DNA from: Congeria kusceri | Taxonomy: Eukaryota; Mollusca; Bivalvia; Myida; Dreissenidae | Assembly: GCA_027627225.1 (NCBI GenBank) | Contig: CM051029.1 | Location: 5,087,754 to 5,151,753, forward strand | Direction: 5' to 3' | Length of the DNA: 64,000 nt | Shown: piece by piece, positions 59,940 to 64,000 of the stretch | Layout of the letters: every line of letters starts with the position of its first letter | How positions within the stretch are numbered: position 1 is the stretch's first letter | Notes under the pieces: model-generated | The model's input: only the letters and a program-made list of their open reading frames with translations | Told to the model about the DNA's origin: nothing | Database searches by the model: none | Made by a program: the position numbers and the translations under genes

Positions 59940-62900
59940 TCAACCCATCTATGGCAAACAAACTAAAGACTCTGTGTCGATAAATAATGAAGTGGTTAAA
60001 AATCAGTTTGATATGAATGAAAACGGTTAATAGAATAACCGAAAGCACGCACTTTCAGTAAACTAACCGAAATAACCGAAAGCCACGTACTTCCTAAAAC
60101 TATATAACTTTAGGTAATACATAATGACATATTCATTGATTAATATTATGAATTTAGGCACTGCCTTACTAGGGAAAACCAAAAAGAAATAGACTATACT
60201 AGCATTATAAAGATGTAATATTTGTAAAGGTTTTTAGAGTGTTGGCGAAAGTCAACGGTCTTTTGAGAGGGAAAAACAGGTATCGCGGAAACTACTTATT
60301 GTCTTTGCTGGCTACGAGTCAGTACATTGAAACCTAAAATGGTCCTTTTTCAAAACAGCAAAATTTCACGCCTGTTTCTTACCTTTTAATTATTTAAGAT
60401 AATATATGTCATGTGTGTCTTAATGTGTATATTATTTGATTTATTACAATTACAGTTTATAAAAAAGTCAATTTATAAATTTGTCTAGGTCAAATTAATG
60501 ACACCACGTCTTTCGCTATTAACTTGTATGTAACCGAAATATTCACCCGGGTGTCCACCTGGTGTCGCTTCTCGCAACCAACCTGTGTGATTTCGCGCTG
60601 TGCATGATGGATAAGCACTATATTCATATGGCGCCAACTGAAGAATGAGACGCTGCCTTTAAACATAAGCAAAATTGTCACACAATCCTGTAGGACGTAA
60701 CTTGGTGTGAGTACTCGATCTGTGCATCATCGAAATCAAATTGAAATATAATCCGCCGTTATTTTCAATAATAAAAAAAGTTTGTATCTCTCTTTGCTCA
60801 CTTGTAAATAGTGTTTGAAATTAAAAGAAGAAACTGCACGACAACGCAAGTAAAACGCATTTTATTGCACAAACAGGTATAAATTCAATGTTTTGACTGT
60901 TTGAAGTTAATAATGATGATATAGTTATCATAGTTAAGCATTGTTTTAATAAGAATATACGGAAATGGTGCTTGTTTGGAGATTGTTTCATTCCTCTGTG
61001 GACTATATCTCAGTGTATGCACTTTTAGCCAAATATGGATAGTTATTAGTTCGTAAGGAACCGTGATTGTTATTGTTTACAATCGGGAATTTCTGCGCAT
61101 GCGCACTGACTGGTTGGCAAAAGCGCTGGTTCCATCTATGTAATACATATGCATACAGACATGTCTTCCTAAAACAATCAATACGAATTTCTGAAATATA
61201 TATATTAAAATTCAACAAACACAAATAAAGACATCACATACTGGTCTATAATAAACTAAATATACAAAATGTGTTGGTCATTTAGCTTAAACGAAACACT
61301 TGATTGTCCCAATGTTATAAACGAAGCTATAAAGCATGACCGTTAAATTTCCTATAGATACGAATTAAATAACTTGTATTGTTTAAAATAATAATGAATG
61401 TTACGAATCCTAATAATTTGTACCAGAACAATAATAATATGTATGTACTTTGTGTGCTAGTTTGTGTTGTTTTATGAACGAAACTGGCAAAAGGACTTAG
61501 CTGCATTGTAAAGTAAATACAAATGAATTGATCAGCCATATATATCAACCTTAAAATAAACCTGTAGCGTAATACTTAATTATTAAAAGACAATATTTAA
61601 ATATGATTTCTTATTTTCATAGCACATTGGAAGACACAATTTGATTATCTCTTTACTTATAACTTATTTCAAGGCATCGTATGTAGTTAAATAGCAAATA
61701 TTAGGAATGTAAACTGAACTTCCTATTTAAATATCTAAAACTGATACATATCTAACATTTGAAGTCATTGTCTCTATTTATCTCAACAAGGTTGTATTAT
61801 TTTCAAACATCCATATGGTTATAAATTATCATTATTTTATGATGCTCATGTGTACATTGCTGAAACTGGCGATGATGTTTTATTCGTTTACATAATACAA
61901 TGTTATATAGCAAATTAGCACAATGTTTAAAATTTAGCTGAGTTTCAATAGCTATAAAAAATATTATGCCGTAACATTATTAAAAATCTATTGTGTAAGA
62001 TCATCTGTTTTACCAATGTGTAAAATTCAATGAGCAGCGTTTTTATAATACATTATATATTATAAACGAGAAAACTTTCAGTATTTTAGGCGTTAAAAAA
62101 TTATCCATGAAAATGACTGCTTAATACCATTGAAGTATTTGACTTTCGTTAAATGACCAGACATACGTCTGCCACCTGTGGTTTAGAGCACTTAGATTCA
62201 ATCATGACACCATGTTGTTATTTAGAAACTGTCTGGGCAGTATCTGATCATACTGAGATAATGGGTTTGTGCTCAAACAAAGGGGCAATTAAGCGACGGA
62301 TTAAATTATTAAAAAAAATATTAAACGGGTGTGAAATATGCACAAGATGGTAAAAACATACAAATTCAGATTAAGTTAGATAACATTTTATTTTTATGAA
62401 AATGGACTGAAATATATAGCCACTTAAGGTTTTTCTGAACTGTGTAGGTTCTAGTAATTAAGGTTCGATATTATAATTAATGTATTACATAAAGCCTCGA
62501 TTAATTGTATACATCATGATTTAATTTAGTGTTCTCTATTCTGGAAAAAGTGCAATGTATTAATTGTAGACTGTAGTAAGGAAAATCGAGAGCACGCATC
62601 GTATGACCTACTTTTGACTCAGTAGGCTAAGAATCACTAACAATCGATTATTTTAACTACCACGATTTGAACATCGGTCATTCTGCATGGCGCGTTGCAG
62701 ATCGACTTGTTTGGAATTTATATAATTCCATTTAGATAATGAGCTTGAACATTATTTGTTCGTTACTTACTAAATAATTTTATTATGATGTCGTATAGTA
62801 TTGAATAGGAAGCCACATTATCAACTTTTAAGAATGGGAAATTGAACTTCATTCAAACAAATGTTTACTTATTAGCAAAAATGCAATAATAATTCACATG

Positions 62901-64000
62901 CTTTTATTTTCTTCTGTCGCCAACAGTCTGTATGCGCTGTCAGCGTTTTTATTTGTTTACTGCAGAACCTGTAAGGCTATCATCTGAAATTTGGTAATTT
63001 CGAACCACGCAAGCTGATCAATGCATTTTTTATTAAACAGTTACAAAATGATCAAGATTAGATTTTGTGAACAAAGGATTTTCCTTCATTTTGTTCAAAG
63101 ACCATTCGCTCCATTTTATTGATACATGTATATATAATTGCCTTTATATTCATGGTACATATAGGGAATATTACATGACTGTGGTGTTCCGGTGGCATGC
63201 ACCGCTCGAGTTCATTGAGTAATGTTGTATTCCACGAACCCGCGTTTTTTTATTCCGTGTATAGATATAAAACGCATAATGTGTAGCATACAACATATGA
63301 TATTATATTAAAATTGTTTTAGTTCTTCCTTATAAAATGTTGGATTTTCTCCTTAAATTATGCCTATATATATTTGTTAGTTTGGTTAAATGTTTAATAA
63401 TGGTATTTTCTCTGGTTAGGTTCGTTACAGCCGGTTATTTAAAAAAAAATGTATCATAAATACTTTTCAAAGTGTATTTAACCACTACTTTAAGTTACAA
63501 TACTAAATTGCTTTAAAGAGGCATAAACCTTATACAATAATGATTGCGATTAAAATCGACACACTTTTATGACGTATTCATTGTTGTGACGTAGATTGCG
63601 TCGTGTTTGCGACTTTGACCATTATGTGAGTGAATGAGAGTGGCTACAACTGGATAGATGAGTTATTTTAAAAGTAATGTGTAATACCCGGTTGCAGAAA
63701 ACTGCGAAAACATTTATAGAATTGACAGTGACATTATTACATTGGATATTTATACATGTATTAAAAGCTAAGATGATAAATCAATATGTTTCAACATAGA
63801 TTAAACATTTTTTTGGATGTAGGCCTAGATCTGTTTTATCACTGAATTGAATTGACAATTTCAAGTTTGAAGTGGACTTAAGCAGAATAAAATATTATGT
63901 CAATTGTCTGCCACTTCTTGGTTTACTCGTCAACATAGTTGAAAACTGTTTCGCTCTTTTTGTCACTTGCACTGTTATATTGCAGTAACTATTTAGATCT
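59940..64000. other. No gene recognised
   Basis: AT-rich DNA on both strands without Ig, TM, tail-like exons or repeats that I can name. It is the downstream side of the plus-strand V1 exon, so tail exons of that copy could lie beyond the window. Confidence 0.4.

Overview
The window is nuclear DNA of an animal, most likely a bivalve mollusc. The evidence is short phase-1 exons separated by AT-rich introns, GT/AG splice sites, abundant microsatellites, tRNA-derived SINEs, hairpin MITEs, a Penelope-like element and a Crypton-type recombinase. The MITE at 413-676 resembles, from memory, a hairpin repeat common in dreissenid mussels; that assignment is an inference. I see no bacterial genes, operons, rRNA or functional tRNA.

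The coding content is one theme: a cluster of immunoglobulin-superfamily (IgSF) receptor genes and their decayed copies, made of single-exon Ig domains, one FN3 domain, a Gly-rich transmembrane (TM) exon and a multi-exon tyrosine-rich cytoplasmic tail. The minus strand holds: locus A (about 5.3-10.4 kb, decayed), an isolated intact Cys-rich V-like exon (28.5 kb), a duplicated FN3/TM fragment (21.9-22.3 kb), locus C (33.0-39.2 kb, decayed), an orphan Ig exon (41.8-42.1 kb), an orphan C-terminal exon (42.7 kb), and the largest locus M (46.06-54.99 kb: V-like domain, eight further Ig domains, FN3, TM and three tail exons). The plus strand holds a V exon interrupted by a MITE (0.2-0.96 kb), a compact signal-V-stalk-TM-tail gene (15.25-16.90 kb) and a signal plus V exon pair (58.89-59.35 kb).

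Two N-terminal domain families recur on both strands. V1 occurs near 0.7, 39.0 and 59.2 kb; V2 near 15.8, 28.6 and 54.8 kb. The tails of A, C and M are homologous exon by exon. Their last exon carries a paired-tyrosine motif of ITAM type (YxxL, 7-8 residues, YxxL/I) in A and C and a degenerate pair in M; A and M also carry a C-terminal YVN[I/M] motif. This is the most interesting content: a local, fast-evolving family of possible immune-type signalling receptors. Many exons carry one stop or one-base indel while keeping perfect splice sites, so expression state and assembly accuracy decide how much is functional.

Repeats: Penelope-like element 2.04-3.47 kb; (TA)n 3.48-3.62 kb; (AC)n 12.65-12.85 kb; Crypton remnant 13.66-14.44 kb; SINEs at 20.9, 22.5 and 30.5 kb; GC-richer hairpin repeat 24.0-24.8 kb; a satellite of about 165 bp at 27.0-27.8 kb; two (AGT)n arrays 37.5-38.7 kb; molluscan-type dispersed repeat 47.4-48.6 kb; MITE 59.74-59.94 kb. 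About 17-20.8, 22.8-24, 29-33, 43-46 and 60-64 kb show no recognisable gene.
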